Shown one piece after another: positions 8,077-17,408 of a DNA stretch of 64,000 bases (its first letter is position 1; every line of letters begins with the position of its first letter). The position numbers were made by a program, and so were the translations under genes. This stretch comes from Segniliparus rugosus ATCC BAA-974. GTDB taxonomy: Bacteria > Actinomycetota > Actinomycetes > Mycobacteriales > Mycobacteriaceae. The stretch is from contig NZ_KI391953.1 of NCBI RefSeq assembly GCF_000185725.2, forward strand, positions 62,001-126,000. Reading direction: 5' to 3'. Below the pieces are notes generated by a model. That model saw only the letters and a list, made by a program, of their open reading frames with translations. It was not told the origin of the DNA and made no database searches.

Positions 8077-8130
8077 ATGGACGCAGACGACTCGTCGGCA
8101 CATGTGGATAAGGAGCTGAGCCCGTGTTGA
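8077..8130 (+). CDS. Possible 17-residue leader ORF
   Basis: ATG at 8077 with AAAGGA seven bases upstream opens an ORF (MDADDSSAHVDKELSPC) whose stop (8128-8130) lies inside the start region of the SDR gene at 8124. The arrangement would couple its translation to that of the SDR. It may be a leader peptide, or simply a leftover of the deleted monooxygenase region. It matches no family I know. Confidence 0.25.
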   Translation: MDADDSSAHVDKELSPC

Positions 8131-9014
8131 TTTCCCGCGCCCTGCCGCAGCTGCACGATCAGGCCGTCGTCGTCACCGGGGCCGGGAACGGCATCGGGGC
8201 CGAGGTCGCGCGCGGCCTCATCGCCCGTGGCGCGGCAGTCGCCCTCGTCGACCGGGACGAGGAGGCGGTCTGCCGCCTGGCGGAGGAGCTCGGCCCGAGG
8301 GCCGCCGCCTTCTTCGGCGATGTCACGGTGGACGAGTCGATCCGCGCCGCGGCCTCGGCCGCCGCCGCGCGTTTCGGGAGGATCGACGCGGTCGTCGCCA
8401 ACGCGGGCGTGGTCGGGCGGCCCGCTTCGGTCGCCGCCCTCCGCCCTGGGGATTTCGAGCGGGTCGTCGAGGTCAACCTGTTCGGGGTCTACCGCACGGT
8501 CGCCGCGATGCTGCCGCATCTCGCCGGGGGCGGTTACATCCTGGCCGTCTCCTCGATCGCCGCCGTCATCCCAGGACCGACCATCAGCGCGTACGTGGCG
8601 TCCAAAGCAGGGGTGGAGGCGTTCTCGCGAGCGCTCCGCATCGAGCTGCGCCAGACCGGCATACGCGTCGGCATCGCGTATTTCGGCCTGGTCGAGACCG
8701 GCCTCGCGCGGGATCTGACACAGTCCGGCCTCGGCGCTGTGCTGGCGACGTTCCCCAAAGCCCTCGCAACCCCGATCCCGGTCCGGCGCGCCAGCGACGC
8801 GATCGTGCTCGGAGTCGAGCGGCGCTCCCGTCGGGTGTGCGCGCCGTGGTGGGTGCCCGCGCTTTTGGACTTGCGCCCCTTGGCGATCGCCGCAGACAGG
8901 GTTCTCGAGCGACACCCCGCGATAACGGCGATGACTGCCGCCGAACGGCGGCAACTGGTCGAGCAAGCTCCCGCGAACGACAGCGGGGCCGGACGAAAGG
9001 AGGTGGGCCGATGA
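8124..9014 (+). CDS. Short-chain dehydrogenase/reductase
   Basis: 296-residue NAD(P)-dependent oxidoreductase of the classical SDR family. The Rossmann motif TGAGNGIG lies around residues 18-25, NAG in VVANAGVVG, and the catalytic Ser-Tyr-Lys as SSIAAV ... SAYVASKAG. GTG at 8124 is supported by AAGGAG eight bases upstream. It is the first intact gene of a three-gene operon; its stop overlaps the next start (ATGA). With the second SDR and the aldehyde dehydrogenase it probably oxidises an alcohol or ketone to an acid. The substrate is not deducible. Confidence 0.85.
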   Translation: MLISRALPQLHDQAVVVTGAGNGIGAEVARGLIARGAAVALVDRDEEAVCRLAEELGPRAAAFFGDVTVDESIRAAASAAAARFGRIDAVVANAGVVGRPASVAALRPGDFERVVEVNLFGVYRTVAAMLPHLAGGGYILAVSSIAAVIPGPTISAYVASKAGVEAFSRALRIELRQTGIRVGIAYFGLVETGLARDLTQSGLGAVLATFPKALATPIPVRRASDAIVLGVERRSRRVCAPWWVPALLDLRPLAIAADRVLERHPAITAMTAAERRQLVEQAPANDSGAGRKEVGR

Positions 9015-9865
9015 CATCGCGCCACACAATCCGCACAACGGTCGCGATCACTGGCGGCGCGCGCGGTATCGGCTACGCCACCGGCAGGGCGTTCGCGAAG
9101 GCAGGAGCCAGCGTCGCCCTCGGCGATATCGATGGAGGCCGGGTCGAAGAAGCCGCTGCGCAATTAGCGCGGGAGACCGGAGGCGAGGTGCGCGGCCTGC
9201 CGTTGGACGTCACTGACCGAACGTCGTTCGCCAAGTTCCTCGACGCGGCCGAGGCACAGCTCGGGCAGTTGGGCGTCGTGGTGAACAACGCGGGGATCAT
9301 GCCGACAGGCTTGTTCGCCGACGAAGACGACACGATGACCGACCGCATGGTCGCCATCAATCTCACCGGCGTGCTCATCGGGTCGAAGCTCGCCGTTCGC
9401 CGCTTCGCTGACCGGGGCGGCCGGATCGTCAATATCGCCTCCTTGGCAGGGGTGAGCACGCACCGAGGCGTGGCCACCTATTGCGCCACCAAACATGCGG
9501 TGGTCGGTTTCTCCGAGGCGCTGCGCAAAGAACTCGCCGGATCGACGACCGGCGTCACGGTGGTGCTTCCAGGATTGGTCCGCACCGAGTTGTCGGCAGG
9601 CAGCGGCACGCCGCGTTGGGCGCGGCCGATGAGCGAGGTGGGGCCCAACGACGTCGCGTCCTCGGTCGTCGGGGCCGTGGCCAGAGGCCGCGATAAAGTC
9701 GTCGTGCCACGACTGCTCGGCGGAGCGCTCGGGATCTTGGACCTGCTGCCATCGGGCCTCCGCGAATGGGTCGAACACGCGGCCCGCCTCGACACTGCGT
9801 TCACCGCTGTGGACCCGGCGGCCAGGGAGCTCTACCACCGCCGGATCACCGGTGCCCGAGGATGA
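9011..9865 (+). CDS. Short-chain dehydrogenase/reductase
   Basis: 284-residue SDR. Start ATG 9011 follows AAAGGAGG and overlaps the previous stop. The motifs are TGGARGIG near the N-terminus, NNAG in VVVNNAGIM, and the catalytic NIASLAG ... ATYCATKHA (Ser, Tyr, Lys). The C-terminal region (LDLLPSGLREWVEHAARLD) resembles that of mycobacterial SDRs acting on bulky or lipid-like substrates. The gene is translationally coupled on both sides (ATGA with the aldehyde dehydrogenase), so the three proteins are likely made in similar amounts. Confidence 0.85.
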   Translation: MTSRHTIRTTVAITGGARGIGYATGRAFAKAGASVALGDIDGGRVEEAAAQLARETGGEVRGLPLDVTDRTSFAKFLDAAEAQLGQLGVVVNNAGIMPTGLFADEDDTMTDRMVAINLTGVLIGSKLAVRRFADRGGRIVNIASLAGVSTHRGVATYCATKHAVVGFSEALRKELAGSTTGVTVVLPGLVRTELSAGSGTPRWARPMSEVGPNDVASSVVGAVARGRDKVVVPRLLGGALGILDLLPSGLREWVEHAARLDTAFTAVDPAARELYHRRITGARG

Positions 9866-11370
9866 GCTTGATCGACGTGATCTCCCCGACGGACGGCCGA
9901 GCGCTAGGCCAGGTTCCGGACATGTCGGCCGCCGAGGTCGACGAGGTCGTCCGAGGCTTGCGCTCAGCCGCTTCGCGCTGGGCGGCGCTCACAGCGAGCC
10001 AGCGCGCGCGCTGGCTGCGCAAGTACCGCGACTGGCTTCTCGACCATGAGACCGAACTCGCGCGCCTGCTGCAGAGCGAAACCGGCAAACCGTGGGCGGA
10101 GGCCAACCTCGAGATCCCCTATGCCGTCCAGGCCATCAACTATTACTCGGCCTTGGCTCCCGGCCAGTTGCGCGACCAGCGGCTCAGACGGCACAGTTTG
10201 TTGGCGATCACGAAGACCCAGCTCCTGGTGTGGCGGCCCTACCCCGTCGTCGGCGTGATCACACCGTGGAATTTTCCGCTGGGATTGTCGTTGCTCGACG
10301 CGGTCCCAGCATTGCTGGCGGGCGCGAGTGTGGTCGTCAAGCCCTCCGAGCACACCCCTTTGACGGTGCGCGCGGCTGTGCGGGGCTGGACGGAGATCGG
10401 GGCGCCTCCCGTGTTCGCGGCGGTCACCGGGGCCGGGGCCACTGGCGCGGCCGTCGTCGAGCAAGTCGACTATGTGCAGTTCACCGGATCCGACAGAATC
10501 GGGCGTGCCATCGCCCAGCGCGCGGCGGCCCGGCTGATCCCATGCGGGTTGGAGCTGGGTGGAAAAGACGCCCTGCTTGTTCTTGAGGACGCGAACATCG
10601 AACGGGCGGCCAACGCGGCGGTCTGGGGGGCGATGGCCAACGCCGGCCAGATGTGCGTGTCGGTCGAGCGCGTCTACGCGCACACGGACGTCTACGACCA
10701 ATTCGTCGCGCTGGTCAGCGAGAAGGCTCGGGCGCTGCGCGTCGGCCAAGACGACCAGTCCTACCGCGCTGATGTCGGGCCGCTCGCGACGAGCGAGCAG
10801 CGGCAGATCGTCGCCGCGCAGGTCGAAGAAGCCCTCAGCCGAGGAGCGGTCGCGACGGTCGGCGGCCCAACGGCCCGAGACAGGGACGCGGACGGCCGCT
10901 ATTATCCGCCGACCGTGCTGGTCGATGTTGACCATTCGATGGACTGCATGCGCGAGGAGACCTTCGGCCCGCTGCTCCCCGTGATGCGGATCGACACGGA
11001 AGACGAGGCCGTCGCGCTCGTCAACGACTCGCGTTATGGATTGTCGGCGACCGTGTTCACCGCAGATCGCCGCCGCGCCGAGCGGGTGGCTCGGCGACTC
11101 GACGTCGGAGCCGTCAACATCAACGACGTCTTCGCGAATCTGTTCACGCTCGCATTGCAGCAGGCCGGATGCCGCGAATCCGGCCTCGGGGTGAGGAACG
11201 GGGCGGGCGCTCTGCGCAAGTACTGCCGTCCGCAAGCGATCGTGACCGCTCGGATCCAACCGCGCAGCGAGCCCACTTGGTACCCGTACAGCGCATTGCG
11301 CGGCGCGATCGTGCATCGCATCGGGCGGCTGATCGGCGGTCGGGGCCTGGCTCGGCGGCTCTGGCGGTGA
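9862..11370 (+). CDS. NAD(P)-dependent aldehyde dehydrogenase
   Basis: 502-residue enzyme oxidising an aldehyde to its carboxylic acid. The motifs are PWNFPLG, the cofactor-site KPSEHTPL, the catalytic Glu in GLELGGKDA and the nucleophilic Cys in NAGQMCVSVE. The start ATG overlaps the SDR stop. The C-terminal extension is slightly longer than in typical family members and ends GLARRLWR. It is the last clear gene of the TetR-linked operon and presumably catalyses its terminal oxidation. Confidence 0.9.
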   Translation: MSLIDVISPTDGRALGQVPDMSAAEVDEVVRGLRSAASRWAALTASQRARWLRKYRDWLLDHETELARLLQSETGKPWAEANLEIPYAVQAINYYSALAPGQLRDQRLRRHSLLAITKTQLLVWRPYPVVGVITPWNFPLGLSLLDAVPALLAGASVVVKPSEHTPLTVRAAVRGWTEIGAPPVFAAVTGAGATGAAVVEQVDYVQFTGSDRIGRAIAQRAAARLIPCGLELGGKDALLVLEDANIERAANAAVWGAMANAGQMCVSVERVYAHTDVYDQFVALVSEKARALRVGQDDQSYRADVGPLATSEQRQIVAAQVEEALSRGAVATVGGPTARDRDADGRYYPPTVLVDVDHSMDCMREETFGPLLPVMRIDTEDEAVALVNDSRYGLSATVFTADRRRAERVARRLDVGAVNINDVFANLFTLALQQAGCRESGLGVRNGAGALRKYCRPQAIVTARIQPRSEPTWYPYSALRGAIVHRIGRLIGGRGLARRLWR

Positions 11371-11498
11371 AGTCGCAGTCCGCTTCGCATGACGAGCTGT
11401 GGGGCGCCGCCGAGGAGTTCCGCCGCACAGGGAAATAGCGCCTCAGAGACATTTTTAAGTTTCGGATGAGACGGTCCCGAGTTTCAGAAACCGCTCGT

Positions 11499-11574
11499 TG
11501 GTGCTCCCTCTCGGGCTCGAACCGAGGACCTGCGGATTAAAAGTCCGTAGCTCTACCGACTGAGCTAAAGGAGC
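11499..11574 (-). tRNA. tRNA-Lys (anticodon TTT)
   Basis: The complete cloverleaf is readable on the minus strand. The acceptor starts GCTCCTT and pairs with AGGGAGC. The D-arm is AGCTCAGTCGGTAGAGCT, the anticodon loop CTTTTAA, and the T-arm contains GGTTCGAGCC. Discriminator A and an encoded CCA end at 11499. It stands alone, with no tRNA neighbours. Confidence 0.95.
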
Positions 11575-11673
11575 AGGCGCGCCTGCGGCGCAGTGGTCAA
11601 GGATACCGTATAAGCCCCGACTTTCGCCAGCGGCTTCCCGCCGGCCTTCCCCGGGGCCGACGGGCGGCGGAGC

Positions 11674-12003
11674 CTAGGCGACGTCGTCCTCCTGGTCTGC
11701 GTCCGCGTCGTCCGCGTCAGCCCGGCCAGCGTCCGGCCGCGCCGCCTCGCGCGCGGACCCCTTCGCGATGTGGCAGTCCCACGCAGGCGCCCCCGCATGG
11801 GCTTTCGCGTCGGCGATGGCCTCCTCCTCGGTGGCGCCCTCGCCGTCGCTTGTGAAGGTCTCGAAGCTCTGCACCTGGCCGTCCGGCCCGAAATGGTCGA
11901 TGTCCCAGATGCAATACGCGCGCACCTCGCCGTCGGCGGACGCAGGAGACGCGCCGAGCCCGCTCAACCCGGCCAAGCCCATCGCCAATGCCGCAAATCT
12001 CAT
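11674..12003 (-). CDS. Small secreted acidic protein
   Basis: 109-residue hypothetical protein. ATG at 12003 is preceded by AAGGAGGG and opens with a clear signal peptide (MRFAALAMGLAGLSGLGASPASA). The mature part contains two Cys (AYCIWD, WDCHIA), which could form a disulfide, and ends in a low-complexity Asp/Ala-rich tail (DADDADADQEDD). No domain is recognised. The upstream extension of the frame to 12060 is not needed. Confidence 0.6.
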   Translation of the reverse strand: MRFAALAMGLAGLSGLGASPASADGEVRAYCIWDIDHFGPDGQVQSFETFTSDGEGATEEEAIADAKAHAGAPAWDCHIAKGSAREAARPDAGRADADDADADQEDDVA

Positions 12004-12191
12004 CGAAACCCTCCTTCTCGACCCGCGCCACCAAACCGCCGCAGGGGTGGCGCACAGCATAGCGCACGCGCGCGCCCCGTCTGCGCCGACGGAGCCCAGC
12101 CTGCGCGCTTCGTCACGTGTTCATCTCGCGCTGGCCAGTCGGCCATGTCGCAGCAGCGCCGCCGACACCTCGTTCCGGCACCATAAAGGGC

Positions 12192-13016
12192 ATGGATGAG
12201 GAGCAGGAGCCTCCGCCCCCCTCGAACGCAACAGAAGCCCCTGGGCCCCACGAGCCGGAAAGCCTCGGCGGCTCGGCGGAGCTCGTTGTCTCTATGTCCG
12301 GCATCCGCGACGTCACCCTCGACCGAGCGCGGGCCTTCGCCGAGCGGCTGGACGCGCAAGGGATCCCGCTGTCGCTTCTCGTCGCGCCGAAACTTCCGGG
12401 CAAGTACAAGCTCGCCAAGGACTCCGCCACCGCCGATTGGCTCCGCGAGCGGCGGGACCGGGGCGACGCGGTCGCGCTGCACGGCTACGACCAGGCCGCG
12501 ACGAAACGACGCAAAGCGGAATTCGCCGCCCTCCCCGAATACGAAGCCAGGCTGCGGCTCGTCGCCGCCGATCGGATGATGGACCACCTTGGCCTGCGCA
12601 CAAGGTTGTTCGCCCCGCCGGAATGGGCGGCCTCCCCCGGAGCCCAGGCCGTGCTGTCCGGGTTGGGCTTCCACCAGCTCATCCGCGCCGACTCCATCCT
12701 TGACGTGGCCACGCAGACCGTTCGTCCGGCGAGGCTTTTCGCGCCCCGGCCCAAATACGAGTCATGGCAGCGCCGCGTGGTCAGCTTCTGGGCGTGGCGC
12801 AGCGACCGCCGAGGCGAGCTCGCCCAGCTCGCGATCTCCGGGAAACACCTCGACACCCAGAGCGTGCGAGGGCTCTTCTTCGAAGCGCTCGATCTGGCGC
12901 TGGAGCGCGGCCTGCGCCCGGTCCGCTACGGCATCCCGGCCAAGGAGGCGGGTGCGGCGGGCCCGCGCCCGCCGCACGGAGCCGTGCTGAACTCGTTGGT
13001 CACCGGGGCCGCCTGA
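12192..13016 (+). CDS. DUF2334 / polysaccharide-deacetylase-like protein
   Basis: 274-residue protein. I took ATG 12192 as the start. After a Pro/Glu-rich N-terminal tail (residues 1-35) the sequence follows the deacetylase-like beta/alpha-barrel: VVSMSGIRDV, IPLSLLVAPKLPG, a conserved GDAVALHGYD motif, and APPEWAASPGAQAVL. The family (DUF2334) is related to carbohydrate esterase 4. The usual metal Asp near the N-terminal strand is not evident (SGIRD), so activity is uncertain. There is no signal peptide. It stands alone on its strand. Confidence 0.6.
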   Translation: MDEEQEPPPPSNATEAPGPHEPESLGGSAELVVSMSGIRDVTLDRARAFAERLDAQGIPLSLLVAPKLPGKYKLAKDSATADWLRERRDRGDAVALHGYDQAATKRRKAEFAALPEYEARLRLVAADRMMDHLGLRTRLFAPPEWAASPGAQAVLSGLGFHQLIRADSILDVATQTVRPARLFAPRPKYESWQRRVVSFWAWRSDRRGELAQLAISGKHLDTQSVRGLFFEALDLALERGLRPVRYGIPAKEAGAAGPRPPHGAVLNSLVTGAA

Positions 13017-13115
13017 GCGGGGCGGCGCCCGTAAGATTGCGGCCATGCGCGGGAACTCAATGCTAGGCCTTCTCCGCTGAGCGCTGCCGCGCGCGAGTGC
13101 AGTTCGCTGCTGCTG

Positions 13116-14348
13116 TTGCTCGCGATGCTGGCTTTCGCGCTCCGGCCTGTCCGCAGCCGGACGCTCATAGTCGCGATTCCTTTGTGCCTCGGCGCGCTCG
13201 CCGCGAGTCTGGTCCCGGCGCACGCCGCCCTCGCCACGGCGCGCGAGATCCTTCCGGTCGTGCTCTTTTTGGCCGCCGTGCTCGTGCTGGCCCGGCTTTG
13301 CGAGGCAGAAGGCCTGTTCGCCTCGGCGGGATCGCTGCTGGCCCGAAAGAGCACCACGGGTTTCACGCTGCTCGCCTCGGTCTTCGTCCTCGCGTCCGCC
13401 ACCACCGCCGTCCTGAGCCTCGACGCGACCGTCGTGCTGCTCACCCCGGTGGTGCTCGTCGCCGCGAACCAGCTGAAGACCAAGGCCGAGCCGTCGCTGT
13501 ACGCCTGCGCGCATCTGGCCAACACCGCGTCGCTGCTGCTGCCGGTCTCGAACCTGACCAACCTGCTGGCGTTCGCCGCGCTCGGGCTCTCGTTCACGAC
13601 GTTCACGCTGGTCATGGCGCTCCCCTGTCTGCTCGCCATCGCGGTCGAGCTTCTCGTGTTCCGCTGGTTCTTCGCGGCCGAGCTGGACGAGCCCTGCGAA
13701 CTCGCGGCCCCGTCCGAGCCGGCACAACCTGCTCCCCGGTTCGCGTTGGTCGTCTTGGCCGCGACTTTGGCGGGGTTCGCGCTCGCGGGGCTCGTCGGGG
13801 CGAACCCCGCCTTGGCCGCCTTCGCCGGGGCCGCAGTCCTCGGCCTGCGAGCCCTGCGCCGGGGCGAGACCACCGCCGTCGACATGCTGCGCTCGGCGCA
13901 GCCGCAGTTCCTCGTGTTCGTCCTCGCGCTCGCGCTGGTGGTCAGGGCCGTCGTGGACAACGGGCTCGGCGAGATCGTGACGAGGCTTTTGCCCGAAGGA
14001 TCGGGCTTGCCCGCCCTGCTCGCCCTCGCGTTCGCGGGCGCCGCGCTGTCGAACCTGGTGAACAACCTCCCGGCGCTGCTCATCCTTCTGCCCGCAGTCC
14101 ACCACTTGCCCCCTGCGGCGGTCTTCGCCGTCCTCATCGGCGTGAACCTCGGTCCGAACCTCACTTATGTCGGCTCGCTCGCCACGCTCCTGTGGCGAAG
14201 CGTGCTCCACGACCGGGGCGTGCGCCCGCGACTGGGCCGCTACACCGCATTGGGCCTGGCCACCACGCCCGCGACTTTGCTCGTCGCCGTCCTCGCGCTG
14301 TGGCTCGAAGCGACGTGGTTCGACGGATCGCTCCTCGGCCTCCGCTGA
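13116..14348 (+). CDS. ArsB/SLC13-type anion permease
   Basis: Roughly 410-residue integral membrane protein with about ten hydrophobic spans. The motif NLVNNLPALLIL, followed by GVNLGPNLTYVGSLATLLW, is characteristic of the ion transporter superfamily that includes ArsB arsenite pumps and SLC13 symporters. Start is uncertain: TTG at 13116, or ATG at 13125 in the same frame; neither has a good ribosome binding site. No arsR, arsC or arsA lies nearby, so an arsenite role is only a family guess. Confidence 0.7.
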   Translation: MLAMLAFALRPVRSRTLIVAIPLCLGALAASLVPAHAALATAREILPVVLFLAAVLVLARLCEAEGLFASAGSLLARKSTTGFTLLASVFVLASATTAVLSLDATVVLLTPVVLVAANQLKTKAEPSLYACAHLANTASLLLPVSNLTNLLAFAALGLSFTTFTLVMALPCLLAIAVELLVFRWFFAAELDEPCELAAPSEPAQPAPRFALVVLAATLAGFALAGLVGANPALAAFAGAAVLGLRALRRGETTAVDMLRSAQPQFLVFVLALALVVRAVVDNGLGEIVTRLLPEGSGLPALLALAFAGAALSNLVNNLPALLILLPAVHHLPPAAVFAVLIGVNLGPNLTYVGSLATLLWRSVLHDRGVRPRLGRYTALGLATTPATLLVAVLALWLEATWFDGSLLGLR

Positions 14349-14369
14349 GATCGCGCGCGAAACCGGGGG

Positions 14370-15599
14370 TCAGGCCCGCTGCTCGTGCAGGAGTAGGTCC
14401 TCGAAGGTGAGCGACCCGGTGGGCGAGTCGCCCCTGCCGAGCAGGTACAGGCGCTTGACCGCGACCAAAATGCCCTCTGCGATGATGTCGCGCCCGCTCG
14501 GCTCGGAGAGGAACGCCCGGTCGGCGGGGTTGCTGAGGTACCCGATGTTGACCTGCACGCAGGGCATCTTGGTCGCCCGAAGGATCGGCCAGGTCCGCCC
14601 GTGCGTCCGGCAGTCCCGCAGCGGCGTCCGCGCCACGAGTTCGCGTTGGATCAATTCCGCGAGCTGGCGGCCGACCGCCGAGGTGTACCCGAGCGCATTG
14701 CCGAAATGGAAGCACGCGACGCCGTTCGCGAGCGGGCTCTCCTGCGTCGCGCAGCGCAACGCGAGCACGATGTCCGCCGCGTACGCGTTCGCGGTCTGCG
14801 CCCGCTCCTCGTCCGTCGGGCTGTTCGCGTGGGAGCGCGAGAAACCGGCCTCCATCCCGGTCGCCACCATCCGGCCCTCCAACCGGGTGGCGAGATCCCA
14901 AAGGACGTCGGCCTCGCTGGTCGGCCCGTGCGAGCCCATCACCACCAGCCCTGGAGCCTCCGCTCCGCAACCCGGGTCGATGACGATGCGCTTGCCCTCC
15001 AGCCTCGGCCCGGACATCCGCATCACTTCGCGTTCGTGCAGCTCGTGCGCGGAGCCGCCGGTCACACGGGAGCCGAGGAAGTTCAACGAGCGCAGCGTCG
15101 CGGGACCGCAGATCCCGTCCGGAGTCAAGCCGAACTCGCGCTGGTAGCTCACCAGGCCGTTATGCGTCTTCGGGCCGAAATAGCCGTCCACGAGGCCCAT
15201 GTAGAAGCCGAGGTCGTGCAATCGCGCTTGCAGATCCGCCACGTCGTCGCCGACCATGGGGGCGCTGGGCTGGTAGCTGGTGACCCGCGCGCCGAGCCGG
15301 AAGGAGGCCTCCCGCAGGCATTGCGAGGTCGCGGGCCCCACGATCCCGTCCACCAACATGCCTCTGTGCTGCTGGAACGCCCGGACGGCCAGGTCGAGCT
15401 CCGCGTCGAAGAGCGCTTCCACCTTCGTTTCCGAGCCGTTCGCCGAAGCCACAGACCCGAACTCCGTCCGCGCGGCGGTCGCCGAGGCCAGGTTCGGGTT
15501 CGCCGATCCGTTCCTGCTGTGCAAGAAGCCCAGCTCTTCCAAGACTGCGCGGACAGCGATCACCTCGGGGCCAATATCGCCTCTGCGGAGGAACACCAT
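14370..15599 (-). CDS. cwlM: CwlM, peptidoglycan-binding pseudo-amidase
   Basis: 409 residues, close to the mycobacterial CwlM length. Two peptidoglycan-binding domains (about 5-95 and 112-172: DVADLQARLHDLGFY, GYFGPKTHNGLVSYQ) precede an amidase_3 fold (about 200-390). Zinc and catalytic positions are altered: the first His of the usual DPGHG is Cys211 (DPGCG), the second His motif reads LALRCAT, and the terminal Glu motif reads VNIGYLSN. CwlM is known to act as a phosphorylation-dependent activator of MurA, not as an amidase, which fits. Start ATG 15599 is preferred over an upstream extension. It follows trxB-trxC on the same strand, as in mycobacteria. Confidence 0.85.
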   Translation of the reverse strand: MVFLRRGDIGPEVIAVRAVLEELGFLHSRNGSANPNLASATAARTEFGSVASANGSETKVEALFDAELDLAVRAFQQHRGMLVDGIVGPATSQCLREASFRLGARVTSYQPSAPMVGDDVADLQARLHDLGFYMGLVDGYFGPKTHNGLVSYQREFGLTPDGICGPATLRSLNFLGSRVTGGSAHELHEREVMRMSGPRLEGKRIVIDPGCGAEAPGLVVMGSHGPTSEADVLWDLATRLEGRMVATGMEAGFSRSHANSPTDEERAQTANAYAADIVLALRCATQESPLANGVACFHFGNALGYTSAVGRQLAELIQRELVARTPLRDCRTHGRTWPILRATKMPCVQVNIGYLSNPADRAFLSEPSGRDIIAEGILVAVKRLYLLGRGDSPTGSLTFEDLLLHEQRA

Positions 15600-15810
15600 T
15601 CTCGTCAGAAGCCTTTCGGTTCGAGCGTCTGCTGCACAACAACTGTAAGCATAAGCCAATCACCGTCGGCCAGCGAATCCGCTGAGCTGCGGTATCCGCG
15701 ACGAAGAAGCTCCCCCGCCGTGACCCGCCCGCAACCGAGGCGGGTCTTCGCCGGGAAGGAGCCTCGCATGGGCGGTCGGCGCGCAGCGGGCCGCCTGGGG
15801 CCCAGCTGTT

Positions 15811-16140
15811 TTACAGGCCCAGTTCGCGCAAAATGGCGGCCTTCGGCTTCGCTCCGACGATCTGCTTGACCGGCTCGCCGTTCTTGAACAGGATCAAGTT
15901 CGGGATCGAGCCGATTTCGTACTTCGTGCTCGTCTTGGGGTTCGCGTCCACGTCGAGTTTCGCCACCACGAGCTTGCCCGCCTGCTCTTTCGCGATCTCT
16001 TCGAGGACCGGGGCGACCATTCGGCATGGTCCGCACCACGAGGCCCAGAAGTCCACCAGGACGGGCTGCTCGCTGGCAAGCACGTCTTGGGCGAAGGAGC
16101 TGTCGGTGACGGTCAACGTCGAGGATTCAGAGTCAGCCAT
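15811..16140 (-). CDS. trxC: Thioredoxin TrxC
   Basis: 109-residue cytoplasmic disulfide reductase with active site WCGPC (Cys36, Cys39) in FWASWCGPCRMVAP and the conserved cis-Pro motif GSIPNLILF. Start ATG 16140 gives the standard thioredoxin length. It lies 47 bp after trxB, its reductase, on the same strand, and is followed by cwlM, the same order as Rv3913-Rv3915 of M. tuberculosis. Confidence 0.93.
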   Translation of the reverse strand: MADSESSTLTVTDSSFAQDVLASEQPVLVDFWASWCGPCRMVAPVLEEIAKEQAGKLVVAKLDVDANPKTSTKYEIGSIPNLILFKNGEPVKQIVGAKPKAAILRELGL

Positions 16141-16187
16141 GGCTGGATACCTTTCTTTTTGCCTTTGTGGCGGTGAGTCGTCTTGGG

Positions 16188-17150
16188 TCAAGCCTGCGCC
16201 GAGAACGCGGGCTCGGAGGCCGCCGCGTGGTGGGCGAGCCACCGCTCCGCGTCGATGGCTGCGACACAGCCCGAACCCGCGGCGGTGATGGCCTGGCGGT
16301 AATTGCGGTCCACGAGGTCTCCGGCGGCGAACACGCCAGGCAGGGAGGTCTGCGAGGACGGGGACTGGACCAGGACGTAGCCGTCAGGGTCCTGGTCGAC
16401 CTGGCCGACGACCAGCTCGGCCCTGGGGTCGTGCCCGATGGCGACGAAGAGTCCGGTCACGGGCAGTTCGGAAGTCTCGCCGCTCACGGAGTCCACCAGC
16501 TCGACCCCGGTCACCGAGTTCGAGCCGAGCACCCGGCCCACCGAAGCGCCGAGGACGAATTTGATCTTCGGGTTCTCCTTGGCCCGCTCCAGCATGATTT
16601 TCGAGGCGCGGAACTCCGCGCGCCGATGGACGACGGTCACCGACTTCGCGAAGCGGGTGAGGAACGTCGCCTCCTCCATCGCCGAGTCGCCGCCGCCGAC
16701 GACCGCGATGTCTTGGTCTTTGAAGAAGAAGCCGTCGCAGGTGGCGCAGGAGCTCACGCCCCGGCCGAGCAGCTCCTGCTCGCCCTCCGCGCCAAGGTAG
16801 CGCGGCGCGGCCCCCATCGCGAGGATCACCGCGCGGGCCGCGTGCACCTCGCCGTCCACGTGCACGAGCTTGCGCTCGCCGTCCAGCTCGACCCGCTCAA
16901 CGTCCTTGGTCTCCAGCCGCGCGCCGAACCGCTCGGCCTGCGCGCGCATCTCCAGCATCAGATCCGGCCCCTGGATGCCCTCCTGGAAGCCGGGGAAGTT
17001 CTCCACCTCGGTGGTGGTCATGAGCGACCCGCCGAATTGCGTCCCCTCGAAGACCAGCGGATTCAGCTGCGCTCGAGCCGCGTAGACAGCAGCGGTGTAT
17101 CCGGCGGGGCCGGACCCGATGATGATCAGGTTCTCAAGCGTCTCTGGCAT
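16188..17150 (-). CDS. trxB: Thioredoxin reductase
   Basis: 320-residue flavoprotein that transfers electrons from NADPH to thioredoxin. The FAD motif [15 protein letters not shown] is near residue 12, the redox-active CATC is at 135-138 ([11 protein letters not shown]), the NADPH motif is [12 protein letters not shown], and the C-terminal FAD motif is [11 protein letters not shown] 17150 is the standard start; the frame upstream is non-coding. It is downstream of sigM and its anti-sigma factor; in mycobacteria SigM and thioredoxins form one conserved block. Confidence 0.94.
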   Translation of the reverse strand: MPETLENLIIIGSGPAGYTAAVYAARAQLNPLVFEGTQFGGSLMTTTEVENFPGFQEGIQGPDLMLEMRAQAERFGARLETKDVERVELDGERKLVHVDGEVHAARAVILAMGAAPRYLGAEGEQELLGRGVSSCATCDGFFFKDQDIAVVGGGDSAMEEATFLTRFAKSVTVVHRRAEFRASKIMLERAKENPKIKFVLGASVGRVLGSNSVTGVELVDSVSGETSELPVTGLFVAIGHDPRAELVVGQVDQDPDGYVLVQSPSSQTSLPGVFAAGDLVDRNYRQAITAAGSGCVAAIDAERWLAHHAAASEPAFSAQA

Positions 17151-17408
17151 GCAGCCTCCAACATAGCGCGGACAAGGGTTATTCCCCTTCAGTCTAGTGG
17201 AGCCCGCCGGCCGAGCCTCCCCGCAAGGCGACCACCTCGAAACCCCGCCGATCCAGACGGATGGCCCACAAAGCGCACCGACCCTCGACCCCGCTCGGCC
17301 AGCGCGATGCGATCCAAGGCGGAAGGACGCGTGCGTGCGGAAGCGGAGCGTCAGCGGAACAGGCACGCGAGCGGCCGATAACGCAGGAGATCGCGCGCTG
17401 GGCAGCGC

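Noticed and set aside
11367-11438. 23-codon ORF (GTG) overlapping the aldehyde dehydrogenase stop
   Set aside because: GTGA overlap is suggestive, but the peptide is short and unrecognised; could be the tail of a lost gene. Not enough to call.
12762-14210. 482- and 412-codon minus-strand frames opposite the ArsB-type permease
   Set aside because: The plus-strand product has clear membrane spans and motifs; the minus frames are low-complexity shadows.
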